Shown here: positions 34,345 to 43,095 of the stretch, in pieces
Layout of the letters: every line of letters starts with the position of its first letter
Numbering within the stretch: position 1 is the stretch's first letter
Assembly (NCBI RefSeq): GCF_040409955.1
Contig: NZ_CP123387.1
Coordinates: forward strand, 248,001-312,000
From: Salipiger sp. H15
GTDB lineage: Bacteria; Pseudomonadota; Alphaproteobacteria; Rhodobacterales; Rhodobacteraceae
Direction: 5' to 3'
DNA length: 64,000 bases
Made by a program: the position numbers and the translations under genes
The notes under the pieces: generated by a model
Database searches by the model: none
What the model was told of the DNA's origin: nothing
Seen by the model: only the letters and a program-made list of their open reading frames with translations

Positions 34345-35046
34345 ATGAACCAGATCATCGACACGCGACCGGACAAGGCGCGGCTGCGCCAGCCGACCCG
34401 CTCCGAAGAGCTGCAGGACGACCTCAAGCGGCTGATCGTCGAGGGGGAAATGAAGCCCGGCGACCGGCTCGACGAGACCGAGATCGCCAAGCGCTTCGCC
34501 GTCTCCCGCACGCCCGTCCGCGAGGCGATCAAGGGGCTCGTGGCCAGCGGCCTCGTCGAGGTGCGCGGGCGGCAGGGCACCTTCGTTGCGACCCTCTCCA
34601 TCCCGATGCTGATCGAGATGTTCGACCTGATGGCGGCGCTCGAAGGTCTCTGCGCCCGGCTCGCCGCGCGGCGCGCCACCCGCGAGGAGAAGGAGCGGAT
34701 GCTCGAGATCCAGGCCCGGCTCGAACAGGCCTTCACCGACAACGACCCCGAGGCCTTCTACGCGATAAACGAGGAATTCCACGACCTGCTCTACATGGCC
34801 GGGCACACGCATTTCCTTGCCGACCAGACCGTCGCGCTGCGGCTGCGGCTGTCGCCCTACCGCCGGCAGGTGACCTTCCAGCCCGGCAAGATGCGCGCGA
34901 CGCTGACCGAGCACCGGCGGATCATCGAGGCCATCGACGCGGGCGATCCCGACGAGGCGATGTCGGCCGCCAGCGAGCACGTCCGCCTGCTGGGCGATCA
35001 CCTCTCGGATTTCATCGCGACGATCCCGCCGCATCTGCTGGGATGA
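34345..35046 (+). CDS. GntR-family regulator, FCD subfamily
   Basis: A 233-residue regulator. The winged helix is MKPGDRLDETEIAKRFAVSRTPVREAIKGLVASGLVEVR, and the FCD domain has metal-site candidates in FYAINEEFHDLLYMAGH, EHRRIIEAID and ASEHVRLLG. AGGA lies nine bases before the ATG at 34345. It is the last gene of the plus-strand operon and the only regulator in the 17-35 kb island, so it probably controls both arms through the 26.8 kb repeat. A strong terminator follows. Confidence 0.9.
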   Translation: MNQIIDTRPDKARLRQPTRSEELQDDLKRLIVEGEMKPGDRLDETEIAKRFAVSRTPVREAIKGLVASGLVEVRGRQGTFVATLSIPMLIEMFDLMAALEGLCARLAARRATREEKERMLEIQARLEQAFTDNDPEAFYAINEEFHDLLYMAGHTHFLADQTVALRLRLSPYRRQVTFQPGKMRATLTEHRRIIEAIDAGDPDEAMSAASEHVRLLGDHLSDFIATIPPHLLG

Positions 35047-35101
35047 CCTTGGCCGGCGCCGTGCGGGGCTGATCCCGGACGGCCCCGCGTCACGAGACAT
35101 G

Positions 35102-35128
35102 GGGCGGCCCGCGTTCGGGCCGCCCTTT
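35102..35128 (+). terminator. Intrinsic-type terminator
   Basis: A 9-bp perfect stem (GGGCGGCCC, 35102-35110; GGGCCGCCC, 35117-35125) with a six-base loop, followed by TTT. It lies 55 bases after the GntR stop and just before the end of the opposing TRAP permease gene, so it closes the plus-strand operon. Confidence 0.75.
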
Positions 35129-35145
35129 CGCTGTTCGCTTGCCGC

Positions 35146-37344
35146 TCAGTCCCTGCCGTGCGCGACCTGCTCGGCCGAGACGAGCCGCCGCTGCCAGAGG
35201 TAAAGCGCAAGCCCGATGCCGAGGCCGATCAGGTCCGACAGCCAGCCCGCGTCGAGCATGGCGAGCGCGCCGCCGATGAGCAGCAGCCGGGGGATCCAGC
35301 CGATCCGCCCGAAGTACCAGCCGATGATCCCTCCCGAGAGCAGGTAGATCCCCAGCAGCGCCGAGATGGTGACATGGATCGTGTCGAACCAGTCGCCCTG
35401 CATCAGCAGCGAGTCCGAGAAGAAGAACATGTAGGGCACCACGAAGGCGGCAAGCCCGATGCGGAAGCTCTCGACGCTGGTCTTCATCGGGTCGGACTGC
35501 GCCAGCGCAGCGCCTGCGTAGGCGGCCAGCGCCACCGGCGGGGTGATCGCCGACATGACCGCGAAGTAGAAGATGAAGAAATGCGCGGTGAGCGGCTCGA
35601 TCCCGAGGTTCACGAGGCCCGGCGCGATCACCGAGGCGGCGACGGCATAGGCGGCGGTGGTCGGCATCCCCATGCCGAGGATCACCGCGACGAACATCGA
35701 GAAGACCATCGCCAGCAGCTGCGACTGGTCGGCGATGCCGAGCAGCAGCGCCGAGAAGCGCGTGCCGATGCCGGTGAGCGCGATGACCCCGACGATGATC
35801 CCCGCCGCGGCGCAGACCGCCACCAGCTGCAACGCCATGCGCGCGCCGAGGTCGAGCGCGTGGAACAGCTGCCGCGGCCCCATGCGGTTCGGCGTCAGCC
35901 ACGAGACCACGGCGGCGGTGATCATCGCCAGCGTGCCGCAGCGGATCACCGAGTAGCCGACGAAGAGCGCCCAGCTCAGCACCACGATCGGCGCGAAGAG
36001 ATAGGCCTGCCGCATCAGCGCGCCGAGCTTCGGCAGCGCCGAGCGCGGCAGCCCGACCATGGCGAAGCGCTGCGCCATGAGGTCGACCATGAAGAACACC
36101 GAGGCGAAGTAGAGCACCGCGGGGATCAGCGCCGCCCAGATGATGTCGGTGTAGGGAATGCCGGTGATCTCGGACATGATGAAGGCGCCCGCGCCCATGA
36201 TCGGCGGCATGATCTGCCCGCCCGACGAGGCCGCGGCCTCGACCGCCGCCGAGGTCTGCGCGCGGTAGCCAACCTTCTTCATCAGCGGGATGGTCAGCGA
36301 GCCGGTGGCCACCACGTTGCCCGCCGAGGTGCCGTTGATCATGCCCATCAGCCCCGAGGCGAAGACCGCCACCTTGGCCGGCCCGCCGCGCTTGTGCCCG
36401 GCGGCGGCGAAGGCGACGTTGACGAAATAGGCCCCGACGTGGGTCGCCTGCAGGAAGGCGGCGAAGACCACGAAGAGGATGATGTAGGTCGACGAGATCG
36501 CGATCGGCGCCGAGAGGATGCCGTTGTCGGTGTAGATGTAGGAGAAGAACCGCTTCGCCGTGTAGCCGTCGTGGTGCAGGATCCCCGGCAGCCAGGGCCC
36601 GGCGAAGGCATAGGCCACGAAGACCGAGGCGATGATCACCAGCGCCAGCCCGGCCATGCGCCGCACCGCCTCGAGGATCAGGATCACGCCGGTGATCGCC
36701 GCCCACATGTCCGAGGGCTGGGCCATGGGCATGCCCGCCCGCAGCTGCAGGGCGCGGGCGAAGTAGATGACGTAGCCGGTCGAGGCGATCGCGGCGAGCG
36801 TCAGCAGCACGTCGGTCGGCGTCCAGCGGTTCAGCTTGCGGGCCGAGAAGAGCCAGCCGTGCACCACGGTCAGCGCGGTGCCGAGGGTCAGCGGCAGGCC
36901 GAAGCTGGTGATCGTCCAGGCCGGCGGCTTGGCCGAGCCGGTCAGCCACCAGCTGCCCCAGAGCGTGGCGATCGCGGCAAAGCCGTAAAGCACGCAGGCG
37001 GCCGCCGGGACCAGCAGCGCGAGGCTCGGCAGGCTGCGGCCGCGCGAGGGTTTTTCGGGATCGACCGTGTGCGCGCCGAAGAGCAGGAAGCCGAGCGCCA
37101 GCCCGCCGCCGAGATGCAGCAGCCGGTAGGTCCAGGTCTCCAGCGGGTAGAGGTTCATCACGACGAGGTGGAACAGCGTGTAGGCGGCGCAGGCGGTGGC
37201 GAAGGCGTGGTTGCGGATGCCATCGAAGATCCGCTGGTTGCTGGCGGGGGGCTCCTCGTCGACGGCGGAGGTCGCCGAGACAGGGGCGTCGAGCCCGTCG
37301 AGCGGGCCCGGCGCGGAAAGGTCACCGCGGGCGGTCGTGGTCAT
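35146..37344 (-). CDS. TRAP transporter fused permease (TAXI system)
   Basis: A 732-residue fused 4TM/12TM TRAP permease. Motifs include GMINGTSAGNVVATGSLTIPLMK, ASSGGQIMPPIMGAGAFIMSEITGIPYTDI and LGMGMPTTAAYAVAASVIAPGL. ATG at 37344 is used; a TTG at 37362 would add six residues. The long N-terminal region (about 45 polar residues, then helices) is typical of fused permeases paired with TAXI-type receptors, and one is encoded just upstream. The pair lies next to the tartrate-dehydrogenase and glycerate-kinase genes, so it may import tartrate or a related hydroxydicarboxylate. Confidence 0.92.
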   Translation of the reverse strand: MTTTARGDLSAPGPLDGLDAPVSATSAVDEEPPASNQRIFDGIRNHAFATACAAYTLFHLVVMNLYPLETWTYRLLHLGGGLALGFLLFGAHTVDPEKPSRGRSLPSLALLVPAAACVLYGFAAIATLWGSWWLTGSAKPPAWTITSFGLPLTLGTALTVVHGWLFSARKLNRWTPTDVLLTLAAIASTGYVIYFARALQLRAGMPMAQPSDMWAAITGVILILEAVRRMAGLALVIIASVFVAYAFAGPWLPGILHHDGYTAKRFFSYIYTDNGILSAPIAISSTYIILFVVFAAFLQATHVGAYFVNVAFAAAGHKRGGPAKVAVFASGLMGMINGTSAGNVVATGSLTIPLMKKVGYRAQTSAAVEAAASSGGQIMPPIMGAGAFIMSEITGIPYTDIIWAALIPAVLYFASVFFMVDLMAQRFAMVGLPRSALPKLGALMRQAYLFAPIVVLSWALFVGYSVIRCGTLAMITAAVVSWLTPNRMGPRQLFHALDLGARMALQLVAVCAAAGIIVGVIALTGIGTRFSALLLGIADQSQLLAMVFSMFVAVILGMGMPTTAAYAVAASVIAPGLVNLGIEPLTAHFFIFYFAVMSAITPPVALAAYAGAALAQSDPMKTSVESFRIGLAAFVVPYMFFFSDSLLMQGDWFDTIHVTISALLGIYLLSGGIIGWYFGRIGWIPRLLLIGGALAMLDAGWLSDLIGLGIGLALYLWQRRLVSAEQVAHGRD

Positions 37345-37379
37345 GGCATCACCGGAAAGCAAAGCGTGTCAGGGAAACC

Positions 37380-37402
37380 GCGGGCCGGGTCCTCCGGCCC
37401 GC
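37380..37402 (-). terminator. Hairpin between TAXI receptor and permease genes
   Basis: A 9-bp perfect inverted repeat (GCGGGCCGG, 37380-37388; CCGGCCCGC, 37394-37402) with a five-base loop, 21 bases after the receptor stop. It has the same placement as the stems in the other importer operons of this window. Confidence 0.55.
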
Positions 37403-37423
37403 AGGGCAGCGCGCGAGACCGGC

Positions 37424-38392
37424 TCAGCGCAGCTCTTCGGGGATGGTGATCCCGATTTCCTCGTAGTAGCGCACGGCGCCCGGGTGGAACTTCATGAAAT
37501 CGTTGGTGTTCCAGTTCTCGGCCATGGTCTCGACGGCGGATTTGTGGACCTGCTGCATCCGCGCGTTGTCGCCGAGCACCAGCTTGGTGATCTCGTAGGC
37601 AAGGCTCTCGGGCAGGCTCTCGTTGGCGATGGCGTAGTTCCACATGGCGACGGTGGCGACATCCGCGTCCTGGCCCTTGTAGGTGCCCGCCGGGATGGTG
37701 AAGGGCTGCATCGAGGGCACGGAGTCGGTGAACGCCGCGACATTGTCCTCCGAGAGTCCGATGAAGGTCACGTCCTGCTGGATCGCCAGTTCGGAATAGG
37801 CGCCGGTCGGGATGCCCGAGGCGTAGACGAAGGCGTCGATCAGCCCGTCGCCAAGCTGGCCCGCGGCATCCGAGGCGCCGGCGAAGCTGGCGTTCACCTC
37901 GATGCCCGCATCCGAGAAGTAGCGCTGCCAGTAGGTCGCCGAGGTGCCCGAGGCCGGGCCGAAGTTCACCCGCTTGCCGGCAAGGTCCTCGACCGTGGCG
38001 ATGCCCGAGCTCTTCAGCGCCGCGGCCTGCAGCGGCGTGCGGTACATCGGAAAGAGCGCGCGCAGGTTGGCCGCCTCCATGCCGGGCATGAGCTCGCTCT
38101 CGCCGGCGATGGCCTCCTGCGCCGGGCCCATGGTGGTGAAGCCGACGAGGGTTTCGCCCGCCTCGACCAGCGCGACGTTCTGGATCGGCCCGCCGGTGAC
38201 CTCGACGCTGGTGCTGACGCCGAGCGCCTCGCCGATCATCGAGGCCAGCCCCGAGCCCCAGACGAAATAGGCGCCGCCCTGCGAGCCGGTGGAAATCGAC
38301 AGGCTCGACGGCCAGTCGGACTTGTCCTGCGCGGCGGCGGGCAGCGCGGCGAGCGCGCCGGCGACGAACGCCGACATGGTGATGAGTTTCAT
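37424..38392 (-). CDS. TAXI-family TRAP solute receptor
   Basis: A 322-residue periplasmic receptor of the TRAP-associated TAXI family. The signal peptide is about residues 1-21 (cleavage after AAA; mature start QDKSDWP). The name-giving segment is LSISTGSQGGAYFVWGSGLASMIGE. Later family blocks are VEVTGGPIQNVALVEAGET, GKRVNFGPASGTSATYWQRYF and DAFVYASGIPTGAYSELA. The palindrome and TATAAT box at 38475-38503 lie upstream. TAXI ligands are rarely known; glutamate/2-oxoglutarate-like acids are examples. Confidence 0.92.
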   Translation of the reverse strand: MKLITMSAFVAGALAALPAAAQDKSDWPSSLSISTGSQGGAYFVWGSGLASMIGEALGVSTSVEVTGGPIQNVALVEAGETLVGFTTMGPAQEAIAGESELMPGMEAANLRALFPMYRTPLQAAALKSSGIATVEDLAGKRVNFGPASGTSATYWQRYFSDAGIEVNASFAGASDAAGQLGDGLIDAFVYASGIPTGAYSELAIQQDVTFIGLSEDNVAAFTDSVPSMQPFTIPAGTYKGQDADVATVAMWNYAIANESLPESLAYEITKLVLGDNARMQQVHKSAVETMAENWNTNDFMKFHPGAVRYYEEIGITIPEELR

Positions 38393-38474
38393 GCTGGTCT
38401 TCCTCCCAAGGTCTCCTCCGGTGCGGCGCCTCGCGGCAAGGACGCACCCACGACGAACACCATGGCGGGGAGGG

Positions 38475-38503
38475 GCATTCAGATGAATGCTCAGGAGATT
38501 ATA
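38475..38503 (-). promoter_or_regulatory. Promoter and operator of the TAXI-TRAP operon
   Basis: A perfect palindrome GCATTCA-GA-TGAATGC (38475-38490) lies just downstream of a perfect -10 box (TATAAT on the minus strand, 38503-38498), so it would cover the transcription start. No good -35 hexamer is seen 16-18 bases further up, which suits an activator-dependent promoter, possibly the LysR regulator encoded upstream. Confidence 0.6.
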
Positions 38504-38531
38504 TTCAAAATCGTTATTATCCGTGCGGGGT

Positions 38532-39446
38532 TCAGGCGCTGGCCTCGATCTCCTCGAGGTGCCGCTCGAGCGTGGCCAGCAGCGCGTCGCGCTGCGGATC
38601 GCGCGTGCCGCGGGTCCAGGCGGCGGCGAGGATCAGCTTCGAGCGCGTCGTGCCCTCGGGCATGGTCAGCCGCACGAAGGTTACCCCGGGCACCGCGATG
38701 CGCGAGCTCCAGCGCGGCACGATCGCCAGACCCGCGCCCGAGGCGACGAGGTTGACGATCGTGTGCTTCTCCTCGGCGACCTGCGAGATCCGCGCGGTGA
38801 GCCCGGCGTCGAGAAAGAGCTTGATGGTCAGGTCATGCGAATGCGGCCGCGAGCGGCGATCGGGCACGATCAGCGGCGCATCGACCAGATCGCCGATCGA
38901 CACCTCGGCGCGGCTGGCAAGCGGGTGGTCCGAGGGCAGGGCGACCACGGCGCTCTCGAAGAACAGCGTGCGGAAGTTGATCCGCGGGTCGCGCACGTCG
39001 GGCGGGCGGCAGAAGGCAAGGTCGAGGCTGCCGCTCAGCAGCTTGGGCAGCAGGTGGATGGTCTTCTGCTCGATGATCTGCACCTCGAGCGCGGGGTGCT
39101 CGGCGCGGACCAGCTGCAGCAGCTGCGGCACCAGCCCGGCCGCCGCGCTGTCGATCGCGCCGACCCGCAGCACCGCGCTTTCGGCCTTGCGGATCTCCCG
39201 CACGCGGGCCTCGATCCGCTCGGCCTGATCGACCAGCGCCCGCACCTCCTCGAGCACCGCCTTGCCCGCCTCGGTCAGCGCGACCGACCGGGTCGTGCGC
39301 AAGAAGAGCCGGGTCTCGAGCCGCTCCTCGAGCAGGCGGATCTGCCGCCCCAGCGAGGCGGGAAGCATGTCGAGCGACTGCGCCGCGCGCCCGAAATGCA
39401 GCGCGTCGGCCGCCGCGAGGAAGCATTTGAGCTGCGCGATGTCCAT
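38532..39446 (-). CDS. LysR-family transcriptional regulator
   Basis: A 304-residue LysR protein. The N-terminal helix-turn-helix is QLKCFLAAADALHFGRAAQSLDMLPASLGRQIRLLEERLETRLFLRTTRSVALTEAG, followed by a LysR substrate domain (LRVGAIDSAAAGLVPQLL; LASGAGLAIVPRWS). A strong GGAGG site precedes the ATG. It is divergent from the tartrate-dehydrogenase genes and lies upstream of the TAXI-TRAP genes on the same strand, so it is the likely regulator of both. It resembles the TtuA regulator of tartrate utilisation by position only. Confidence 0.9.
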   Translation of the reverse strand: MDIAQLKCFLAAADALHFGRAAQSLDMLPASLGRQIRLLEERLETRLFLRTTRSVALTEAGKAVLEEVRALVDQAERIEARVREIRKAESAVLRVGAIDSAAAGLVPQLLQLVRAEHPALEVQIIEQKTIHLLPKLLSGSLDLAFCRPPDVRDPRINFRTLFFESAVVALPSDHPLASRAEVSIGDLVDAPLIVPDRRSRPHSHDLTIKLFLDAGLTARISQVAEEKHTIVNLVASGAGLAIVPRWSSRIAVPGVTFVRLTMPEGTTRSKLILAAAWTRGTRDPQRDALLATLERHLEEIEASA

Positions 39447-39647
39447 CCTGCCCCCTCCGCGGACTATTTCAGTTCTGTATATAATCCTGCGAAAGTTGAG
39501 AAGTCCACGCCTTGCCCCGTACCTTTTCCCGGTGATTGCCGCACCGGCGTCGCGGGGGAGGAGACAGCGAAGCGCCGGGACCGGCCGGCCGTCCTCTTCC
39601 TGCGCGCCGGTCGCAGGCCGACCCATGGAAGAGGACGGTAAGAGCCC

Positions 39648-40721
39648 ATGAAGACCTACAAGATCGCAGCCATCCCGGCGGACGGCATCGGCCCGGAAGT
39701 CATCGCCGCCGGGCTGCAGGCGCTCGAGGCGCTGGCCCGGCGCGACGGCGGCTTCGGCTTCGACGTGACCGAGTTCGACTGGAGCTCGGCGCGCTACAAG
39801 AGGACCGGCGCGCTGATGCCCGAGGACGGGCCCGAGCAGCTCAAGGCCTTCGACGCGATCTTCTTCGGCGCGGTCGGCGCGCCCGACGTGCCCGACCACA
39901 TCACGCTCTGGGGGCTGCGCCTGCCGATCTGTCAGGGGTTCGACCAATATGCCAACGTGCGCCCCACCAAGATCCTGCCGGGCATCTCCTCGCCGCTGGC
40001 GGGGGTCGGGCCGGGCGATCTCGACTGGGTGATCGTGCGCGAGAATTCCGAGGGCGAGTATTCCGGCCACGGCGGGCGGGCGCACAAGGGGCTGCCCGAG
40101 GAGGTCGGCACCGAGGTCTCGATCTTCACCCGCGTCGGCGTCACCCGGATCATGCGCTACGCCTTCGCGCTCGCCCAGTCCCGCCCGCGCAAGTTCCTGA
40201 CGGTGGTGACCAAGTCCAACGCGCAGCGCTTCGGCATGGTGATGTGGGACGAGATCGCCGCCGAGGTGTCGAAGGAATTCCCCGACGTGACCTGGGACAA
40301 GATGCTGGTCGACGCGATGACCGTGCGCATGGTGAAGAACCCGCGCAGCCTCGACACCATCGTCGCCACCAACCTGCACGCCGACATCCTGTCGGATCTC
40401 GCGGGGGCGCTGGCCGGATCGCTTGGCGTCGCGCCGACCGGCAACATCGACCCCGAGCGGCGGTATCCCTCGATGTTCGAGCCGATCCACGGCTCGGCCT
40501 TCGACATCACCGGCAAGGGCATCGCCAACCCCGTCGCCACCTTCTGGACCGCGGCGCAGATGCTCGAGCACCTCGGCGAGAAACCCGCCGCGGACCGGCT
40601 GATGCGCGCGGTCGAGAAGGTCTGCGCCGACGGCATCCTGACGCCGGACGTCGGCGGCAGCGCCACCACGCGCGAGGTGACCGAAGCGGTCTGCGACGCC
40701 ATCCGCGGCGAGAACATCTGA
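39648..40721 (+). CDS. ttuC: Tartrate dehydrogenase/decarboxylase family protein (TtuC-like)
   Basis: A 357-residue member of the isocitrate/isopropylmalate dehydrogenase superfamily, tartrate dehydrogenase branch. Evidence: IPADGIGPEVIAAGLQALEAL at the N-terminus, VRENSEGEYSGHGGRAHKG, VVTKSNAQRFGMVMWDE with the substrate lysine, and the metal aspartates in ATNLHADILSDLAGALAGSLGVAPTGNI. Known members convert tartrate to oxaloglycolate or glycerate and also oxidise malate or decarboxylate meso-tartrate. It is the first gene of a three-gene operon. A near paralogue follows 15 bases later. Confidence 0.88.
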   Translation: MKTYKIAAIPADGIGPEVIAAGLQALEALARRDGGFGFDVTEFDWSSARYKRTGALMPEDGPEQLKAFDAIFFGAVGAPDVPDHITLWGLRLPICQGFDQYANVRPTKILPGISSPLAGVGPGDLDWVIVRENSEGEYSGHGGRAHKGLPEEVGTEVSIFTRVGVTRIMRYAFALAQSRPRKFLTVVTKSNAQRFGMVMWDEIAAEVSKEFPDVTWDKMLVDAMTVRMVKNPRSLDTIVATNLHADILSDLAGALAGSLGVAPTGNIDPERRYPSMFEPIHGSAFDITGKGIANPVATFWTAAQMLEHLGEKPAADRLMRAVEKVCADGILTPDVGGSATTREVTEAVCDAIRGENI

Positions 40722-40736
40722 GCAAGGCCGGATCCC

Positions 40737-41810
40737 ATGAGCAGCAACAGGTTGAAAATCGCCGTCATTCCCGGTGACGGCATCGGCAAGGAAGTCGTGC
40801 CCGAAGGGCTGCGCGTGCTCGAGGCGGTGGCCAAGCGCCACAACCTTGGCCTGCAACTCGACGGGTTCGACTTCGCCTCCTGCGATCACTACGCGCAGCA
40901 CGGCCAGATGATGCCCGATGACTGGAAGGCGCAGGTCGAAAGCCACGATGCCATCTTCTTCGGCGCGGTCGGCTGGCCCGAGACGGTGCCTGACCATGTC
41001 TCGCTCTGGGGCTCGCTGCTGCAGTTCCGCCGCCAGTTCGACCAGTACATCTCGCTGCGCCCGGCGCGGCTGATGCCGGGCGTGCCGTCGCCGCTGGCCG
41101 GGCGCGGCCCGGGCGACATCGACATGTGGATCGTGCGCGAGAACACCGAGGGCGAGTATTCCTCGATCGGCGGGCGCATGTTCCCCGGCACCGAGCGCGA
41201 AATCGTGCTGCAGGAGACGGTGATGACCCGCACCGGCGTCGACCGGGTGCTGGAATATGCCTTCGAGCTGGCCGCGCGCCGTCCGCGCCGGCGGCTCACC
41301 TCGGCCACCAAGTCGAACGGCATCTCGATCACCATGCCCTACTGGGACGAGCGGGTCGAGGAGATGGCCCGCGCCTATCCCGAGGTGAGCTGGGACAAGT
41401 ATCACATCGACATCCTGACCGCGCATTTCGTGCTGAACCCCGACCGCTTCGACGTGGTGGTCGCCAGCAATCTCTTCGGCGACATCCTGTCGGATCTCGG
41501 CCCGGCCTGCACCGGCACCATCGGCATCGCGCCCTCGGGCAACATCAACCCCGAGCGCCGCTTCCCCTCGCTCTTCGAGCCGGTGCACGGCTCGGCGCCC
41601 GACATCGCGGGGCAGGGGATCGCCAACCCGATCGGGCAGATCTGGGCCGGGGCGATGATGCTCGAGCACCTCGGCCATCCCGAGGCGGCGGCCGAGATCG
41701 TCGCGGCCATCGAACGGGTGCTGGCCGAACCCGCCCTGCGCACCCGCGACCTCGGCGGCAGCGCCGACACGCAGACCTGCGGCAGGGCGGTGGCCGATGC
41801 GCTTGGCTGA
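40737..41810 (+). CDS. Second tartrate dehydrogenase/decarboxylase family protein (TtuC-like)
   Basis: Also 357 residues and collinear with the gene before it, with the same blocks: IPGDGIGKEVVPEGLRVLEAV, VRENTEGEYSSIGGRMFPGTERE, SATKSNGISITMPYWDE and ASNLFGDILSDLGPACTGTIGIAPSGNI. The two differ in the substrate-facing stretches, so they probably act on different stereoisomers or on tartrate and malate-like acids. The 3' end overlaps the kinase gene by 14 bases. Both copies keep the catalytic lysine and aspartates. Confidence 0.88.
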   Translation: MSSNRLKIAVIPGDGIGKEVVPEGLRVLEAVAKRHNLGLQLDGFDFASCDHYAQHGQMMPDDWKAQVESHDAIFFGAVGWPETVPDHVSLWGSLLQFRRQFDQYISLRPARLMPGVPSPLAGRGPGDIDMWIVRENTEGEYSSIGGRMFPGTEREIVLQETVMTRTGVDRVLEYAFELAARRPRRRLTSATKSNGISITMPYWDERVEEMARAYPEVSWDKYHIDILTAHFVLNPDRFDVVVASNLFGDILSDLGPACTGTIGIAPSGNINPERRFPSLFEPVHGSAPDIAGQGIANPIGQIWAGAMMLEHLGHPEAAAEIVAAIERVLAEPALRTRDLGGSADTQTCGRAVADALG

Positions 41811-43095
41811 GGCCTCGCCCGCCGAGACCCCGGGCGCGTCCCGCACCTTCCTGCGCGCGCTCTTCGACGCGGCGGTCGCGGCCGCCGACCCGATGCGCTG
41901 CATCCCCGAGTGGCTGCCGGAGCGCCCCTCCGGCCGCGTCGTGGTGATCGGCGCGGGCAAGGCCTCGGCCCGCATGGGCGAGGCGGTGGAGCGCGCATGG
42001 GGCCCCTGCGAGGGGCTGATCCTCACCCGCGATGGCTATGCGAGGCCGCTGCAGGGGATCGAGGTGGCCCTCGCCGCGCACCCGGTGCCGGATGGGCGCG
42101 GACTGCAGGCGACGCGGCGAATGATCGAGCTTCTGGAGGGCTGCGGCGAGGCGGATTTCGTCCTCGCCCTGATTTCCGGCGGCGGCTCGTCCCTGCTGAC
42201 CTGCCCGGCGGGGGATATCACCCTCGAAGAAGAGCAGGAGATGACCCGCGCACTGCTCTCCTCGGGCGCGCCGATCGCCGAGATGAACACGCTGCGCAAG
42301 CACCTGTCGCGCGCCAAGGGCGGCAACCTCGCCGCCGCCGCGTGGCCGGCACGGATGCTCTCGCTGGTGGTGTCGGACGTGCCGGGGGACGACCCGGAGC
42401 TCATCGCCTCGGGACCCACCGTTGCCGACAGCACGACACCCGCGCAGGCGCTGGAGATTGCCCGGCGCTGGTCGATCCCGCTCACCCCCGCGATGCGGGC
42501 GGTGCTGGCCGGCCCGCCGATGACGCAGCCGCCCGGCGCCCCCAAGCTTGCGCACAGCGAGACCCGCATCGTCGCGGCGCCCGCGCAATCGCTCCGCGCC
42601 GCCGCCGCGCGGGCGGAAGAAGCGGGCTGCCGGGTGGAGATGCTCGGCGACGCGCTGGAGGGCGAGGCGCGGGACCTCGCCCATGCCCACGCCGCGCTGG
42701 CGCTCGAGACCCGCGCCCGCCTCGGCCCGGACGCGCCGCCGGTGCTGCTGCTCTCGGGCGGCGAATGCACGGTGACGCGCCGGGGAAACGGCCTCGGCGG
42801 GCCGAATGCCGAATACGCGCTGGCGCTCGCCCTCGCGCTGCGGGGCGCGCCGGGGATCAGCGCCATCGCCTGCGACACCGACGGCGTGGACGGCGCCGCC
42901 GAGGTCGCGGGCGCGATCATCGACGAAGCGACGCTGAGCCGCGCCGCCGCGCTGGGGATCGACCCGCAGGCTGCGCTTGCCGCCAACGACAGCCACGGCT
43001 TCTTCGCCGCGCTCGGCACGCAGGTGGTGCCGGGCCCGACGCTGACCAACGTCAACGACTTCCGCGCCATCCTGATCTCGGGGACCGCCCGCTGA
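41797..43095 (+). CDS. ttuD: Glycerate 2-kinase, MOFRL family (TtuD/GckA-like)
   Basis: A 432-residue kinase with the N-terminal DUF4147 domain (VVVIGAGKASARMGEAVERAWG; LALISGGGSSLLTCPAGDIT; NTLRKHLSRAKGGNLA) and the C-terminal MOFRL domain (VLLLSGGECTVTRRGNGLGGPNAEYALALA; ACDTDGVDG). It phosphorylates D-glycerate (usually to 2-phosphoglycerate) and would feed the product of the tartrate enzymes into lower glycolysis. The translation start lies inside the end of the second tartrate dehydrogenase gene. The GC-rich stretch after it holds no recognisable gene. Confidence 0.9.
   Translation: MRLAEASPAETPGASRTFLRALFDAAVAAADPMRCIPEWLPERPSGRVVVIGAGKASARMGEAVERAWGPCEGLILTRDGYARPLQGIEVALAAHPVPDGRGLQATRRMIELLEGCGEADFVLALISGGGSSLLTCPAGDITLEEEQEMTRALLSSGAPIAEMNTLRKHLSRAKGGNLAAAAWPARMLSLVVSDVPGDDPELIASGPTVADSTTPAQALEIARRWSIPLTPAMRAVLAGPPMTQPPGAPKLAHSETRIVAAPAQSLRAAAARAEEAGCRVEMLGDALEGEARDLAHAHAALALETRARLGPDAPPVLLLSGGECTVTRRGNGLGGPNAEYALALALALRGAPGISAIACDTDGVDGAAEVAGAIIDEATLSRAAALGIDPQAALAANDSHGFFAALGTQVVPGPTLTNVNDFRAILISGTAR

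Noticed and set aside
38532..42026. A very long minus-strand frame that extends the LysR gene upstream
   Set aside because: The extra part is antisense to the tartrate-dehydrogenase genes. The real LysR start is at 39446, with a GGAGG site.
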